Positions 34,383-43,504 of a stretch of DNA of 64,000 nt are shown in pieces (positions within the stretch are counted from its first letter, which is position 1; the number at the start of each line of letters is the position of its first letter). Position numbers and translations under genes: made by a program. A model generated the notes under the pieces. The model worked only from the letters and a program-made list of their open reading frames with translations. It did no database searches and had not been told where the DNA came from. The stretch comes from JAWKIW01 sp046331175 (lineage in GTDB: Bacteria > Actinomycetota > Acidimicrobiia > Acidimicrobiales > Acidimicrobilacustridaceae): NCBI GenBank assembly GCA_046331175.1, contig JAXLRI010000005.1:1-64000 (forward strand). The letters are read 5' to 3'.

Positions 34383-35858
34383 GTGCCCGCCGACCCCACC
34401 CCTGACCCGCTCCGGCCCGTGGCCAGCGACGAAGATGCCCCGGTCGACGGACCGGTCGGTGCGCTCGGCGCGCTCGACGCGCTCGACAAGCGCGACGGCG
34501 ACGTCTCGGTCCCGACCGCCAGCGCCGGTCGGGACGGCGACGACGAGTCCCACCGCGGTGGCTTCGGCGAGTTCGGCGGGGCCAGCGGCGGGCTCATCGA
34601 GCGGTCGTTCCGCGAGCGCATCGTGCTGGTGGGCGTGGTGCTGCCGCCCCGCCACGAGGACGACGTCGACGAGTCCCTCGACGAGCTGGCCCTGCTGGTC
34701 GACACCGCCGGCGCCGACGAGGTCGCCCGGGTGGTGCAGCACCGCCGCACCCCCGAGCCGGCCACCTACATCGGCTCGGGCAAGGTCGCCGAGCTGCGCG
34801 AGCTGTGCGACCGGGTCGACGCCGACACCGTGGTCTTCGACGACGAGCTGAGCCCCGCCCAGCAGTACAACCTCGAGAAGGCCCTCGGCCGGACCGCCAT
34901 CGACCGCACCGCGGTGATCCTCGACATCTTCGGCCAGAACGCCCACAGCACCGAGGGCAAGGCCCAGGTGGCCCTGGCCCAGCTGCGCTACCGGCTGCCC
35001 CGCCTGCGGGGCCTCGGCCTGCGCCTGTCGCGCCAGGCCGGCGGCATCGGCGCCCGCCGCGGGCCGGGCGAGACCAAGCTCGAGATCGACCGCCGGCGCA
35101 TCGAGCGCCGCCTGCACCGCCTCGAGCGCGAGCTGCGCGACATCCAGCGGGTGCGCGAGACGCAGCGCAAGGCCCGCAAGCGGGCCCGGCTGCACACCGT
35201 GGCCATCGTCGGCTACACGAACGCCGGCAAGTCGACGCTGCTCAACCGGCTCACCGACGCCGGGGTGCTGGTCGAGGACCGGCTGTTCGCCACCCTCGAC
35301 GCCACCACCCGCCGCCTGCACCTGCCCGGCGGCGAGACCGTGCTGCTCACCGACACCGTCGGGTTCGTCACCAAGCTGCCCCACCAGCTGGTCGAGGCGT
35401 TCAAGTCCACCCTCGAGGTGGTCACCGAGGCCGACCTGCTCGTCCACGTGGTCGACGCCGCCGGCGCCGACCCCGAGGGCCACATGGAGGCGGTGCGGGA
35501 GGTGCTGCGCGAGATCGGTGCCGGCGACGTGCCCGAGCTGGTGGTGTGCAACAAGGCCGACGTCGCCGGGGGAGAGGCCACCCGCCTGGCCCGCTCGCAC
35601 CCGGGCGCGGTGGTGGTGTCGGCCCGCACGGGCGAGGGCATCGACGACCTGCTGGCCCGCGTCGGCGATCGCCTCCGGGCCCTCACGGAGGTGGTCGAGC
35701 TGGCCGTCCCCTACGACCGCGGCGACGTGCTGGCCACCGTGCACCGTGAGGGCGAGGTGCTGGTCGAGTCGGCCACCGAGGACGGCATGCGCATCCGGGC
35801 CCGCCTCGACGACGCCGCCGCCACCCGGCTGCGCGAGTTCCAGGTGGAGGGGGCATGA
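34383..35858 (+). CDS. hflX: GTPase HflX
   Basis: Ribosome-associated GTPase that splits stalled or stressed ribosomes. 491 residues from GTG 34383, two bases after the dapF stop. An acidic ~60-residue lead is followed by the HflX domain (GSGKVAELRELC, FDDELSPAQQYNLEKAL, IDRTAVILDIF), a coiled coil around 240-275 (RRRIERRLHRLERELRDIQ) and the G domain with GYTNAGKSTL, DTVGF and NKAD. Its stop overlaps the dapC ATG (ATGA). Confidence 0.93.
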   Translation: MPADPTPDPLRPVASDEDAPVDGPVGALGALDALDKRDGDVSVPTASAGRDGDDESHRGGFGEFGGASGGLIERSFRERIVLVGVVLPPRHEDDVDESLDELALLVDTAGADEVARVVQHRRTPEPATYIGSGKVAELRELCDRVDADTVVFDDELSPAQQYNLEKALGRTAIDRTAVILDIFGQNAHSTEGKAQVALAQLRYRLPRLRGLGLRLSRQAGGIGARRGPGETKLEIDRRRIERRLHRLERELRDIQRVRETQRKARKRARLHTVAIVGYTNAGKSTLLNRLTDAGVLVEDRLFATLDATTRRLHLPGGETVLLTDTVGFVTKLPHQLVEAFKSTLEVVTEADLLVHVVDAAGADPEGHMEAVREVLREIGAGDVPELVVCNKADVAGGEATRLARSHPGAVVVSARTGEGIDDLLARVGDRLRALTEVVELAVPYDRGDVLATVHREGEVLVESATEDGMRIRARLDDAAATRLREFQVEGA

Positions 35859-37006
35859 GCCAGACAGCGGGCGCGCCGAACGAGGCGAGCGCACCGGCGG
35901 GCGGGTTCGTCCCGCCGCCGTACCCGTACGACCGGCTGGGCGAGCTGCGGGCCGTCGCCGAGCAGCTGCCCGGGGGCTGCGTCGACCTGTCGGTCGGCAC
36001 GCCCACCGATCCCACCCCCGACCTGGTGGTGGAGGCCCTCGCCTCGTCGGGCGCCGAGCGGGGCTACCCGGCCTCGATCGGGTCGCCGGCCTACCGCGAG
36101 GCGGCGGCCGGGTGGGTGCAACGCCGCCTCGGCGTCGAGGTGCACCCGTCGCAGGTGGCCGCGTGCATCGGCACCAAGGAGCTGGTGGCCGGCCTCCCGC
36201 ACTGGCTGCGGCTGCGCGACCCGGGCCGCGACACCGTCCTGTACCCCTCGGTCGCCTACCCGTCCTACGAGATGGGCGCCCTGCTGGCCGGCGGTCGGCC
36301 GGTGCCGGTGCCCGTCACCGACGGGTTCGGCCTCGACCTCGACGCCATCGACGAGGCCGACGCCGCCCGCGCCCTGTGCCTGTGGGTCAACACGCCGGGC
36401 AACCCGGCCGGCAACCTCGACGACCTGGCCGCCGCCGCCGAGTGGGGCCGGGCCCACGGCGTCCCCGTGTTCAGCGACGAGTGCTACGTCGAGTTCACCT
36501 GGAGCGGCCCCCGACGCACCATCCTCGAGCACGGGACCGACGGCGTCGTGGCGGTGCACTCGCTGTCGAAGCGCTCCAACCTGGCCGGGGCCCGGGCCGG
36601 CTTCTACGCCGGCGACGGCGACCTCGTGCACTACCTGTCCGAGCTGCGCAAGCACGCCGGGTTCATGGTGCCGGGACCGGTGCAGGCCGCCGCCATCGCC
36701 GCGTGGGGCGACGACGAGCACGTCGAGCTCCAGCGCGAGCGCTACCACCGCCGGCTCGAGCGGCTCCGTGCGGTGCTGGCCGAGATCGGCATCGACGCGC
36801 CGATGCCCGGCGGCGCCTTCTACCTGTTCCCCCGCTCGCCCGACGGCGACGGTTGGTCGCTCACCCGCCGCCTCGCCATCGAGGCCGGCGCCCTGGTGAG
36901 CCCGGGCGAGTTCTACGGGCCAGCCGCCGCGGCCCACGTCCGCCTCGCCGTGGTCCGCGACGACGCCGCCCTCGACCTGGTCGCCCGCCGCCTCGGCGTC
37001 GCCTGA
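35855..37006 (+). CDS. dapC: Succinyldiaminopimelate transaminase
   Basis: PLP aminotransferase of fold type I, 383 residues. The PLP lysine is K239 in HSLSKRSNLAGARAG; NTPGNPAGN, SDECYVEF and GGAFYLFPR are diagnostic. With dapF, dapD and dapE in the same window it is best read as DapC, which aminates N-succinyl-2-amino-6-ketopimelate. It is translationally coupled to hflX by a 4-base overlap. Related aminotransferases (AspC/KAT) are possible alternatives, but the context is strong. Confidence 0.86.
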   Translation: MSQTAGAPNEASAPAGGFVPPPYPYDRLGELRAVAEQLPGGCVDLSVGTPTDPTPDLVVEALASSGAERGYPASIGSPAYREAAAGWVQRRLGVEVHPSQVAACIGTKELVAGLPHWLRLRDPGRDTVLYPSVAYPSYEMGALLAGGRPVPVPVTDGFGLDLDAIDEADAARALCLWVNTPGNPAGNLDDLAAAAEWGRAHGVPVFSDECYVEFTWSGPRRTILEHGTDGVVAVHSLSKRSNLAGARAGFYAGDGDLVHYLSELRKHAGFMVPGPVQAAAIAAWGDDEHVELQRERYHRRLERLRAVLAEIGIDAPMPGGAFYLFPRSPDGDGWSLTRRLAIEAGALVSPGEFYGPAAAAHVRLAVVRDDAALDLVARRLGVA

Positions 37007-37050
37007 GGGCGCAGCCCAGCCGCCCACGACCGGCCGGCGGGCGGCCGTGC

Positions 37051-37797
37051 TCAGGGGTGGCGGGGCGTGGCGAGCAGGCGGGGCAGCAGGTCGGGCAGGA
37101 GGTCCTCGGCCCGGCCGAGGTGCCGCTCGTCGAAGTCGGGGTGCGGGTCCTCGTGGTCCTCGAGGTTCACGAGGACGGTGCGGGCGCCGCCGAACTTCGC
37201 GTTGGCCACCAGGCCGTTGGCCGGCGCGACCAGGCCCGACGTGCCGGCCGCCACGAACAGGTCGACCTCGCGCAGCGCCCGCTTGGTGACCCACGAGGCG
37301 TAGGCGTCGGGCACCTCCCCGAACAGGACGACGTCGGGTCGCTGGGGGGAGCCGCACACCGGGCAGCGGGCGTCGGGGTCGTGGGGTTCGGCCTCGTCGA
37401 ACGGCTCGCTGCTGCACCCGTCGTCGAGGCAGCGGGTCCGCAGGAACGAGCCGTGCAGCTCGGCCACGTCGGCCGTCCCGGCCCGCTGGTGCAGTCCGTC
37501 GCCGTTCTGGGTGGTGCACAGCAGCTCGCCGCCGGCGGCGCGCACCGCCCGTTGCGCCGCCGCGATGGCGCGGTGGGCGGCGTTGGGCTCGGCGGTCGCC
37601 AGCTCGCGGCGGCGGTCGTCGATGAACCCCCACAGCGCCGGGAGGCTGCCCGGCAGGTTGTCGGCGCTCACCAAGGCGACGACCTGGTCGTCGTAGAGGG
37701 CTCCCGGCCCTCGGAACGGCCGCAGCCCCGACCCCGTCGACACACCGGCGCCCGTGAGCACCACGACCCGCAGCCCGGTCCCGTTCGTCGCCGTCAC
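37051..37797 (-). CDS. Sir2-family NAD-dependent protein deacylase
   Basis: 248 residues from GTG 37797, with TACGCT 7 bases before it on the minus strand (leaderless); longer starts at 37833 and 37875 exist. NAD-binding LTGAGVSTGSGLRPFRG, the TQNGDGLH motif (Gly where Ile is usual), catalytic His in ELHGSF and a Cys4 zinc site (RCLDDGC then CPVCGS) are visible. Sirtuins remove acyl groups from lysines, releasing nicotinamide. Convergent with dapC, with a 44-base gap. Confidence 0.88.
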   Translation of the reverse strand: MTATNGTGLRVVVLTGAGVSTGSGLRPFRGPGALYDDQVVALVSADNLPGSLPALWGFIDDRRRELATAEPNAAHRAIAAAQRAVRAAGGELLCTTQNGDGLHQRAGTADVAELHGSFLRTRCLDDGCSSEPFDEAEPHDPDARCPVCGSPQRPDVVLFGEVPDAYASWVTKRALREVDLFVAAGTSGLVAPANGLVANAKFGGARTVLVNLEDHEDPHPDFDERHLGRAEDLLPDLLPRLLATPRHP

Positions 37798-37953
37798 GGT
37801 GCCGAGCGTAGGCGGGGCCGACCAGGGCGCCATCGCCCGCCGACGAGCCGATCGGTCGAACGATGGGTCGCGCACGCGGCCTCGGCGAGACCTCCCGTCG
37901 ACTCGGTCACGCGGTCACCAGCAGGTGGCGGGCCGTTCGGTCAGACTGGCCCG

Positions 37954-38784
37954 ATGGTGCAGCCGGGGATGGTGCCGATGAAGAAGCCGCCGAACGGGAT
38001 GGTGTGGGCCGGGTTGATCCTGCTGATCGTCGGCGTCGCCGCCGGCATCGGCTTCGGGGTCTACGGCACGACCGTCATCATCAACGACCTGCAGGTGCTC
38101 TCGGGCGTGCGCCCGGGCGGCACCGGCTCGTCGCAGGTGACGGCCGCGGGCTGCCGCGACCTGTACTTCTTCACCGACTCCGGCTCGTTGCCGTCGACCA
38201 CGCCCACCGTCACGGTGAAGGACCCGTCGGGCGCCGAGGTCACGGTGTCCAAGGCCGGCTGCGACGCGACGAGCACGTCGAGCAGCGCCAGCAACTTCAA
38301 GGTGATCGGCAGCTTCACCGCCCCGTCGACCGGTGCCTACACCCTCCAGGTGAGCTCCATCCCCTCGGGCGGCGCCACCAGCCGGGTCGCCGCCGGGCCG
38401 CCGATCTCCGAGATCGCCCAGAAGGTGATCCTCTGGTTCGGCCTCGCCGTGTTCTTCGGCGGCTTCTTGACCCTCGTGGGCCTGACCCTGCTGATCGTCG
38501 GCCTGGTGCGGCGGTCCAAGGCGAAGCGGGCGCTGGCCGGGCCACCCCCTGGCGCCTGGGGCGGTCCACCGGGCGGCCACCCGCCCGGTGGCAGCTACCC
38601 GCCGGGCCCTCCCGGCGGCGGCACGTACCCGCAGAGCGGCCCTCCCGGTGGCGGCACGTACCCGCCGGGCCCTCCCGGTGGCGGCCACCCGCCGAGCGGC
38701 CTGCCCGGAGCGCCGGGCGGGGTCAGCGGGCCGGCGCCCGGCCCGGCGGCGCCGCCGGTCGACCCCTGGAAGCGCAACCGCTGA
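37954..38784 (+). CDS. Two-TM protein with Gly/Pro-rich tail, unknown
   Basis: 276 residues. An N-terminal membrane segment (GLILLIVGVAAGIGFGVYG), an extracytoplasmic beta-like domain of ~90 residues with two cysteines (AAGCRDLYFF and KAGCDATS), a second segment (LAVFFGGFLTLVGLTLLIVGLV), a basic RRSKAKR stop-transfer, then ~75 residues of Gly/Pro repeats (GPPGGGTYP, GPPGGGHPP). CAGACT lies 6 bases before the ATG. The next gene has a similar two-TM plan, so they may act together. No family recognised. Confidence 0.65.
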   Translation: MVQPGMVPMKKPPNGMVWAGLILLIVGVAAGIGFGVYGTTVIINDLQVLSGVRPGGTGSSQVTAAGCRDLYFFTDSGSLPSTTPTVTVKDPSGAEVTVSKAGCDATSTSSSASNFKVIGSFTAPSTGAYTLQVSSIPSGGATSRVAAGPPISEIAQKVILWFGLAVFFGGFLTLVGLTLLIVGLVRRSKAKRALAGPPPGAWGGPPGGHPPGGSYPPGPPGGGTYPQSGPPGGGTYPPGPPGGGHPPSGLPGAPGGVSGPAPGPAAPPVDPWKRNR

Positions 38785-38863
38785 GGCCGGCGGACCACCG
38801 CTCGGCGCCGCTGCGTCACCGCCCGACCGCCGGCTGCCTCCTCGGGCACGGCAGAATGACCCG

Positions 38864-39586
38864 GTGATCCCCACCCCGCTCGTCGCGCCACCCGCCCAGG
38901 GGCGGGAGGGGACCAGGAAGGTCTGGTGGGCCGGGGCCTGGCTCGGCACCGTGTGCGTGGCGGTGGCCGTGTTCGGCGCCGTCATCTGGGTGGGCGGCAT
39001 CTCCACGCTCGGCTTCACCCGCTTCTCGGTGCTCGAGGGCGACCGCCGCATCGATGTTCGCCAGCCCGGCACCTTCGTGGTGTTCGAGGAGTACAAGGGG
39101 GCCTCGCGCGCCCAGCTGCCGCCCCCGCTCGACATCACCGTGCGGGACGAGAAGGGCTCGTCGATCCCGGTCGAGAAGCTGGTCGAGCCCGGCCAGGTGG
39201 GGGCGCCCGACGCCTACCGGGACACCCTCGACCACGAGGGCCGGGCCATCGCCCGGTTCACCGCGCCCGCACCGGGCACCTACCGCCTCCGGGTGCAGGC
39301 CAAGCTGCTCGGCACGTACGACCCCACCCAGTACGGCACTCGGGTGCGGGGCACGATCGCCCTCGGGCGCGACCTCGCCACCACGTGGCTGGGGGGGCCG
39401 ATCGGCGTGGTGGCGATGGTGGTCGTGCCGCTCGTCATCGGGGTGTCCCTGCTGGTCCTCACCCGCCGGGCCCGTCGACGGGCCCGGCGGCGGGCCGAGG
39501 CCGCTGCGCCGGCCCCGATCGCCGACCCGGTCGCCGCCCTCGACGCCCGCCGGGCCGCCCGCGAGCCCACCGGCGCCGTCCGGTAG
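38864..39586 (+). CDS. Two-TM protein with external domain, unknown
   Basis: 240 residues from GTG 38864, CAGAAT 6 bases upstream. A membrane segment (WLGTVCVAVAVFGAVIWVGG), an exposed ~130-residue beta domain (TFVVFEEYKG, LDITVRDEKG, GTYRLRVQAKLLGT), a second segment (IGVVAMVVVPLVIGVSLLVL) and a strongly basic tail (RRARRRARRRAEA). The topology and a GTY-turn in the external domain echo the preceding gene, hinting at distant paralogy. Function unknown. Confidence 0.65.
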   Translation: MIPTPLVAPPAQGREGTRKVWWAGAWLGTVCVAVAVFGAVIWVGGISTLGFTRFSVLEGDRRIDVRQPGTFVVFEEYKGASRAQLPPPLDITVRDEKGSSIPVEKLVEPGQVGAPDAYRDTLDHEGRAIARFTAPAPGTYRLRVQAKLLGTYDPTQYGTRVRGTIALGRDLATTWLGGPIGVVAMVVVPLVIGVSLLVLTRRARRRARRRAEAAAPAPIADPVAALDARRAAREPTGAVR

Positions 39587-39691
39587 CCCCGGCCAACGGC
39601 CGAGGGGAGGCCGCGGGCCGACGGCGGCGGACCGGCGCCCGTGCGGATCACCGGCGGGAGGCGGCGGGGCGGTCCGGTAGCCTGCCGCCCC

Positions 39692-40516
39692 ATGGCCGAC
39701 CTGCAGGCAACCATCACCGAGCTCTGGGAGCACCGGGCCGACCTGGCCCTCGACGACGCCGAGGCGAACCAGGCGATCTACGACGCCGTCCGCCTCCTCG
39801 ACACCGGCGAGGCTCGCGTCGCCGAGGTCGCCCATGGCGGCGACGTGGTCGTCCACGAGTGGCTCAAGCTGGCGATCCTCCTGTACTTCAAGCAGTCCCA
39901 GATGGCCACCATCGAGCTCGGGCCCTTCGAGTTCGCCGACAAGATCCCGCTCAAGGCCGGCTTCCAGGCCGCCGGCGTGCGGGTCGTGCCCGGTGCCTCG
40001 GCCCGGTTCGGGTCGTTCCTCGACCGCGGCGTCGTGATGATGCCGAGCTACGTCAACATCGGCGCCCGCGTCGGGTCCGGCACCATGGTCGACACCTGGG
40101 CCACCGTCGGGTCGTGTGCCCAGATCGGCGAGAACGTGCACCTGTCGGGTGGGGTCGGCATCGGCGGCGTGCTCGAGCCGCCGAACGCCCGCCCGGTGAT
40201 CGTCGGCGACGAGTGCCTCATCGGCAGCCGCTGCATCGTGGCCGAGGGCGCCCGCATCGGCGACGGGGTCGTGCTCGGCGCCGGCTGCATCCTCACCGGG
40301 TCGGTCCCGGTCATCGACGCCGAGACCGGCGAGGAGATCGCCCGGGGGGAGGTCCCCGCCTGGAGCGTGGCCGTGTCGGCCACCCGCCCGCGAACCTTCC
40401 CCGGCGGCGAGTTCGGCCTGCCCTGCGTGCTGGTCATCAAGCGGCTGACCGAGGGCGAGCGGCACGACAAGTCCAAGCTCAACGACGTCCTGCGCACCCA
40501 CGGCGCCACCACCTGA
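39692..40516 (+). CDS. dapD: Tetrahydrodipicolinate N-succinyltransferase
   Basis: Transfers succinyl from succinyl-CoA to tetrahydrodipicolinate. 274 residues. The C-terminal two thirds form a left-handed beta-helix of hexapeptide repeats (VNIGARVGSGTMVDTWATVGSCAQIGENVHL, broken into turns), with GGVLEPPNARPVIVGDE and VIKRLTEG. The size and the LYFKQSQM segment match the E. coli-type enzyme. TAGCCT stands 8 bases before the ATG. dapE follows 58 bases on. Confidence 0.93.
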   Translation: MADLQATITELWEHRADLALDDAEANQAIYDAVRLLDTGEARVAEVAHGGDVVVHEWLKLAILLYFKQSQMATIELGPFEFADKIPLKAGFQAAGVRVVPGASARFGSFLDRGVVMMPSYVNIGARVGSGTMVDTWATVGSCAQIGENVHLSGGVGIGGVLEPPNARPVIVGDECLIGSRCIVAEGARIGDGVVLGAGCILTGSVPVIDAETGEEIARGEVPAWSVAVSATRPRTFPGGEFGLPCVLVIKRLTEGERHDKSKLNDVLRTHGATT

Positions 40517-40574
40517 CGGCGGCCTCGCGCCGCCGCGCCGACCGACCACCGTCCCGACCCGAGGCGCGCCCGCG

Positions 40575-41660
40575 ATGACCGATCCCACCGCCGATCCCGT
40601 CGACCTGCTGGCCCGCACCGCCGAGCTGGTGGCCATCGCCTCGCCCAGCTGGGAGGAGGCGGCGCTGGTCGGCCACCTCGAGGCCGAGCTGGCCGGCCTG
40701 CCGTGGCTCGAGGTCACCCGGGTGGGCGACAACCTTGTGGCCCGCACCACGCTCGGCCGCTCGCAGCGGCTGATCCTCGCCGGCCACACCGACACCGTCC
40801 CCGCCGACGGCAACGAGGAGGCCCGGATCGAGGGCGATCGCCTCTTCGGGGTGGGCAGCACCGACATGAAGGGCGGCCTGGCGATCATGCTCGAGCTGGC
40901 CCGCACGGTGCCCGAGCCCGCCGTCGACGTGACCTACGTCTTCTACGCCCGCGAGGAGGTGGCGGCGGTCGAGAGCGGGCTGCTCGAGCTGTTCGCCGAG
41001 CGCCCCGACCTGCTCGCCGGCGACGCTGCCCTCATCGGCGAGCCCACGTCGGGCGCCGTCGAGGCGGGGTGCCAGGGCACCCTGCGGCTGCACGTCGTGC
41101 TGCACGGCGCCCGGGCCCACACCGCCCGGCCGTGGATGGGTCGCAACGCCATCCACCGCCTGGGCGCCGTCCTGGCCACGCTCGAGGGCTACGAGGGCCG
41201 TCGGCCGGTCCTCGACGGCTGCGAGTACCGGGAGGCGCTCCAGGCCGTGCACGTCACCGGTGGGGTGGCCGGCAACGTGGTGCCCGATCGGGCCGAGCTC
41301 ACCATCAACCACCGCTTCGCCCCCGACCGCACCCCTGCCGAGGCCGAGGCCCACGTCCGCGAGCTGCTCGCCCCCCACCTCGACGACGGCGACGAGGTGC
41401 GCCTGGGCGACGTGGCCGGCGCCGCCCCGCCCGGTCTCGACCACCCGCTGCTGGCGACGGTGGTCGAGCGCCACGGCCTCGAGGTGCGGGCCAAGCTGGG
41501 TTGGACCGACGTGGCCCGCTTCGCCGAGCACGGCATCCCCGCGGCCAACTTCGGTCCGGGTGACGCCACCATCGCCCACACCGCCGGCGAGCACCTCGAG
41601 CGGGCGCCCCTCGAGGCCGTGCACCGAGCCCTGCTCGACCTGGTCCGCACCGGCGCCTGA
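40575..41660 (+). CDS. dapE: Succinyl-diaminopimelate desuccinylase
   Basis: M20-family zinc hydrolase that removes succinate from N-succinyl-LL-diaminopimelate. 361 residues. Metal ligands: H71 (AGHTDTVP), D97 (GSTDMKGG), E127-E128 (AREEVAA, general base and bridging ligand), and a late His (NFGPGDATIAHTAGEH). The dimerisation lid has GARAHTARPWMGRNAIHR. It follows dapD by 58 bases and probably shares its transcript, placing two consecutive pathway steps together. Confidence 0.92.
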   Translation: MTDPTADPVDLLARTAELVAIASPSWEEAALVGHLEAELAGLPWLEVTRVGDNLVARTTLGRSQRLILAGHTDTVPADGNEEARIEGDRLFGVGSTDMKGGLAIMLELARTVPEPAVDVTYVFYAREEVAAVESGLLELFAERPDLLAGDAALIGEPTSGAVEAGCQGTLRLHVVLHGARAHTARPWMGRNAIHRLGAVLATLEGYEGRRPVLDGCEYREALQAVHVTGGVAGNVVPDRAELTINHRFAPDRTPAEAEAHVRELLAPHLDDGDEVRLGDVAGAAPPGLDHPLLATVVERHGLEVRAKLGWTDVARFAEHGIPAANFGPGDATIAHTAGEHLERAPLEAVHRALLDLVRTGA

Positions 41661-41952
41661 CGCGCTCGCTGGTCGGCGGATCACCCCTGACGCGCTCGGG
41701 GGGCGGCGGATCGGCCGGTGCCGGCGGACCCGGAGCGCCCCGCCGCCCGCTGCCTCGCCCCAGCGGTGTCCGGCCGAGGCCTCGATCGGAGCGGTCTTCG
41801 GCGGGATCGACCCCGGGCCGGGGGCGTCGTCGGGAGCCCCGTCCCCCTATGCTGCGCCGTCGACCCGGGCCAGCCCGCCCGGGCCCGTCGCCCGGCTCGA
41901 CGCCGGGTGGAGATCCCCCGCACCCCCGAACCGACCCGAGGAGAGACCACCG

Positions 41953-42411
41953 ATGGCGATCGAGATCGGCCAGCAGGCCCCCGACTTCGAGCTCAAGGAC
42001 CCGAACAACGAGGTGGTGTCCCTGGCCGGCCTCCGGGGCACCCCGGTGCTGCTGGTGTTCTACCCGTTCACCTTCACCGGCGTCTGCGAGGGCGAGCTGT
42101 GCCGCCTCCGGGACGACTACTCGCAGTTCACCGACGCCGGCGTGCAGGTGCTGGCCGTGTCCTGCGACAGCCGCCACGCCCAGCGGGTGTGGTCCGAGCA
42201 GGAGGGCTTCACCTTCCCGGTCCTGTCGGACTTCTGGCCCCACGGCGAGGTGGCCAAGGCCTACGGCGTGTTCAACGACCCCCTCGGCTGCGCCAACCGG
42301 GCGACCTTCCTGATCGGCGCCGACGGCACCGTGGTGGACACGTTCGGCAGCGACGACCTGGGCACGCCCCGCGAGGCCGATCGCTACACCGAGGCCCTGG
42401 CCAAGCTCTGA
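41953..42411 (+). CDS. Peroxiredoxin (AhpE/Bcp-like)
   Basis: 152 residues. Thioredoxin-fold peroxidase with peroxidatic Cys45 in FYPFTFTGVCEGELC and a second Cys at 50 close by. AVSCDSRHAQ and CANRATFLIG are further thioredoxin-fold markers. The gene has GAGGAGAG ahead of its ATG. A TATGCT hexamer at about 41848 may be its promoter. The 292 bases upstream also hold an imperfect ~28-bp direct duplication just after the dapE stop (41659-41712). A strong hairpin follows. Confidence 0.87.
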   Translation: MAIEIGQQAPDFELKDPNNEVVSLAGLRGTPVLLVFYPFTFTGVCEGELCRLRDDYSQFTDAGVQVLAVSCDSRHAQRVWSEQEGFTFPVLSDFWPHGEVAKAYGVFNDPLGCANRATFLIGADGTVVDTFGSDDLGTPREADRYTEALAKL

Positions 42412-42453
42412 CGCCGACGTCCGGCGGCCCACCTCCGGACCGGATCGCCACGC

Positions 42454-42484
42454 GACGAGGGGGCGCCACCGGCGCCCCCTCGTC
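42454..42484. terminator. Perfect 14-bp hairpin between peroxiredoxin gene and lexA
   Basis: GACGAGGGGGCGCC and its exact complement are separated by only ACC. It lies between convergent genes and is a strong bidirectional intrinsic stop, again without T-tract. Confidence 0.8.
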
Positions 42485-42555
42485 CGCGTCCTCCACGTCG
42501 TCGCGACCGGATCGGACCGGGCTGACCCGCCGAACCTGGTCTGGCGGCCCTGCGC

Positions 42556-43191
42556 TCAGAGCTTGCGCATCACCGTGACGACCCGGCCGAAGACCTGGAC
42601 CTCGTCGTCGGCGAAGACCATCGGCTCGAGCCGCGGGTTGGCCGGCACCAGGGTGACGGTGTCGCCCGAGCGCGAGTAGGTCTTGACCGTGGCCTCCTCG
42701 CCGGGGATGCCGGCGACCACGACGTCGCCCTCGTCGGCGGTGCGCTGGGCGCGTGCGACGATGAAGTCGCCGTCGAGGATGCCGACGTCGATCATCGAGT
42801 CGCCCCGGACGCGCAGCATGAACAGGTCGCCCTCTCCGGTGAAGTCGGCGGGCAGGGGGAGCAGCTCCTCGACGTTCTCCTGGGCCAGCACGTCGGTGCC
42901 GGCGGCGACGTCGCCCACCAGCGGCACGTGCGAGACCGGGCGGCGCTCGACGGCGGCACCGGAGTTGGGGTCGTAGCGCATCTCGATGGCGCGGGGCTTG
43001 GTGGGGTCGCGCCGGAGGTAGCCGAGGCGCTGGAGCGTGCGCAGGTGCGTGTGGACCGTCGACGGCGAGGTGAGGCCCACCGCCTGGCCGATCTCGCGGA
43101 CCGACGGCGGGTAGCCGCGCTCGTTGGTGGCCTGCTCGATGTAGTTGAGGATCTGCAGCTGTCGGTGGGAGAGCTTGCGGGTGGGGGGCAT
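42556..43191 (-). CDS. lexA: SOS repressor LexA
   Basis: 211 residues from ATG 43191. The N-terminal winged helix has RQLQILNYIEQATNERGYPPSVREIG and VHTHLRTLQRLGYLRRD. The self-cleavage site is A97-G98 (VAAGTD), with catalytic S132 (GDSMID) and K170 (ATVKTY). RecA-stimulated autocleavage lifts repression. Three LexA palindromes lie upstream in the region shared with the divergent LysM gene, so it is autoregulated. Confidence 0.95.
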   Translation of the reverse strand: MPPTRKLSHRQLQILNYIEQATNERGYPPSVREIGQAVGLTSPSTVHTHLRTLQRLGYLRRDPTKPRAIEMRYDPNSGAAVERRPVSHVPLVGDVAAGTDVLAQENVEELLPLPADFTGEGDLFMLRVRGDSMIDVGILDGDFIVARAQRTADEGDVVVAGIPGEEATVKTYSRSGDTVTLVPANPRLEPMVFADDEVQVFGRVVTVMRKL

Positions 43192-43245
43192 GGGCACCTC
43201 GGTTGCGGTCGGTCCCGCCAGCGGCGGGGTGGGGACGCCCGTTCG

Positions 43246-43261
43246 TCGAACATCCGTTCGC
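43246..43261. promoter_or_regulatory. LexA box 1 (lexA proximal)
   Basis: TCGAAC-ATCC-GTTCGC, 55 bases before the lexA ATG. The arms CGAAC/GTTCG are fully complementary, with the 4-base spacer of actinobacterial SOS boxes. Confidence 0.85.
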
Positions 43262-43341
43262 ATCGTAGCCCGGTCGGGCCGATCGGGGCAACCACCCAGG
43301 AGCGACGAGTCGCGGCGTCGTGGCCGGTCAGGGCCTTGACG

Positions 43342-43357
43342 ACGAACAGGCGTTCGT
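43342..43357. promoter_or_regulatory. LexA box 2
   Basis: ACGAAC-AGGC-GTTCGT, a perfect 6-bp inverted repeat with a 4-base spacer in the lexA/LysM divergent region. Confidence 0.82.
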
Positions 43358-43376
43358 GGTTGGCTGGCCGAGCGGT

Positions 43377-43392
43377 GCGAACGATCGTTCGG
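43377..43392. promoter_or_regulatory. LexA box 3 (LysM side)
   Basis: GCGAAC-GATC-GTTCGG, arms CGAAC/GTTCG perfect. Centred 35 bases from box 2. A further half-site GTTCT follows at about 43401-43405. Confidence 0.82.
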
Positions 43393-43504
43393 CGTACGCC
43401 CGTTCTATCACCCGCCTCCATCGGGCGGGTGGACCCCCTGGACCGGACGCCGAGGCAGGCCCGGACCGGACCGCTCCGGTGCGGGACCGCGCTCCGGTCC
43501 GACG

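Noticed and set aside
38540..38760. Minisatellite array
   Set aside because: The repeats encode the Gly/Pro-rich tail of the 37954 gene in frame; they are protein low complexity, not an independent element.
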